A stretch of 6,204 nt of DNA from an uncultured Candidatus Competibacteraceae bacterium (GTDB lineage Bacteria; Pseudomonadota; Gammaproteobacteria; Competibacterales; Competibacteraceae): contig CALMNY010000126.1 in the NCBI GenBank assembly GCA_937872125.1, forward strand, positions 1 through 6,204, in the 5' to 3' direction. Shown one piece after another: positions 5,934 to 6,204 of this stretch (position 1 is the stretch's first letter; the number at the start of each line of letters is the position of its first letter). A program made the position numbers and the translations under genes. The notes under the pieces are model-generated. The model saw only the letters and a program-made list of their open reading frames with translations, searched no databases and was not told the origin of the DNA.

Positions 5934-5959
5934 CCTTGAAGCCGGCGTCCAGTGGGTTC

Positions 5960-5983
5960 GGCGCGATGGTCGGGAAGCGCGCC
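5960..5983 (+). repeat. GC hairpin in the tRNA-Tyr to tRNA-Gly spacer
   Basis: GGCGCG (5960-5965) can pair with CGCGCC (5978-5983) around a 12-nt loop. A wider repeat, ACCTTG (5933-5938) with CAAGGT (5987-5992), brackets it. There is no U-run, so termination is not expected. A processing structure in the polycistronic tRNA precursor is possible. Confidence 0.3.
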
Positions 5984-6017
5984 TGGCAAGGTCAATCTCC
6001 CGCTTGGAAATAGAAAG

Positions 6018-6091
<74 letters not shown>

Positions 6092-6121
6092 CAAACATAA
6101 TATTCGTAACAGAACGCTTAG

Positions 6122-6197
<76 letters not shown>

Positions 6198-6204
6198 CTC
6201 GATT

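Overview
The window looks like a chromosomal housekeeping region of a GC-rich gammaproteobacterium. The evidence is a gammaproteobacterial-type tRNA run (Tyr-GTA, Gly-TCC, Thr-GGT, in the order that precedes tufB in E. coli), CCA encoded in every tRNA gene, and two aldolases that read very close to E. coli FbaA and FbaB. A glycogen- or storage-polymer-cycling or sulfur-oxidising lineage would fit the gene content, but that is inference and no genus can be fixed from the sequence. There is no transposase, integrase, CRISPR array or other sign of mobility.

Layout, left to right. All protein genes are on the minus strand, so transcription runs right to left. Positions 1-359 hold the N-terminal 119 residues of a tandem CBS-domain protein that runs off the left edge. 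Positions 523-1362 and 1368-3095 are korB and korA, a two-subunit 2-oxoacid:ferredoxin oxidoreductase, most likely acting on 2-oxoglutarate, spaced tightly enough to be translationally coupled. Positions 3096-3267 hold an AT-rich, palindrome-rich korA promoter region and the terminator of the next gene. Positions 3268-4332 are fbaB, a class I (DhnA-type) fructose-bisphosphate aldolase. Positions 4333-4558 hold an fbaB promoter candidate, GC hairpins and a strong, probably bidirectional terminator. Positions 4559-5629 are fbaA, a class II zinc aldolase. A tRNA-Thr(TGT) gene lies only 35 bp upstream of fbaA on the same strand. Across a 108-bp divergent promoter region, tRNA-Tyr, tRNA-Gly and tRNA-Thr(GGT) run on the plus strand to the right edge, where a tuf gene would be expected.

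Function. The two unrelated aldolases interconvert fructose-1,6-bisphosphate and triose phosphates. KorAB links 2-oxoglutarate and succinyl-CoA to low-potential ferredoxin. Together they form a central-carbon block in which each gene or pair (fbaA, fbaB, korAB) seems to be its own transcription unit, because terminators or promoter-like sequences separate them. fbaA is the exception on its 5' side: the 35-bp gap to tRNA-Thr leaves no room for a promoter, so it is probably transcribed together with the tRNA.

The most interesting points are: the tRNA-Thr(TGT) gene inverted relative to the E. coli thrU-tyrU-glyT-thrT order and apparently driving an aldolase gene; two non-homologous aldolases side by side; and two palindromes at the korA promoter, one resembling an NtrC-type site. 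I found no evidence of a wholly new biological system here.
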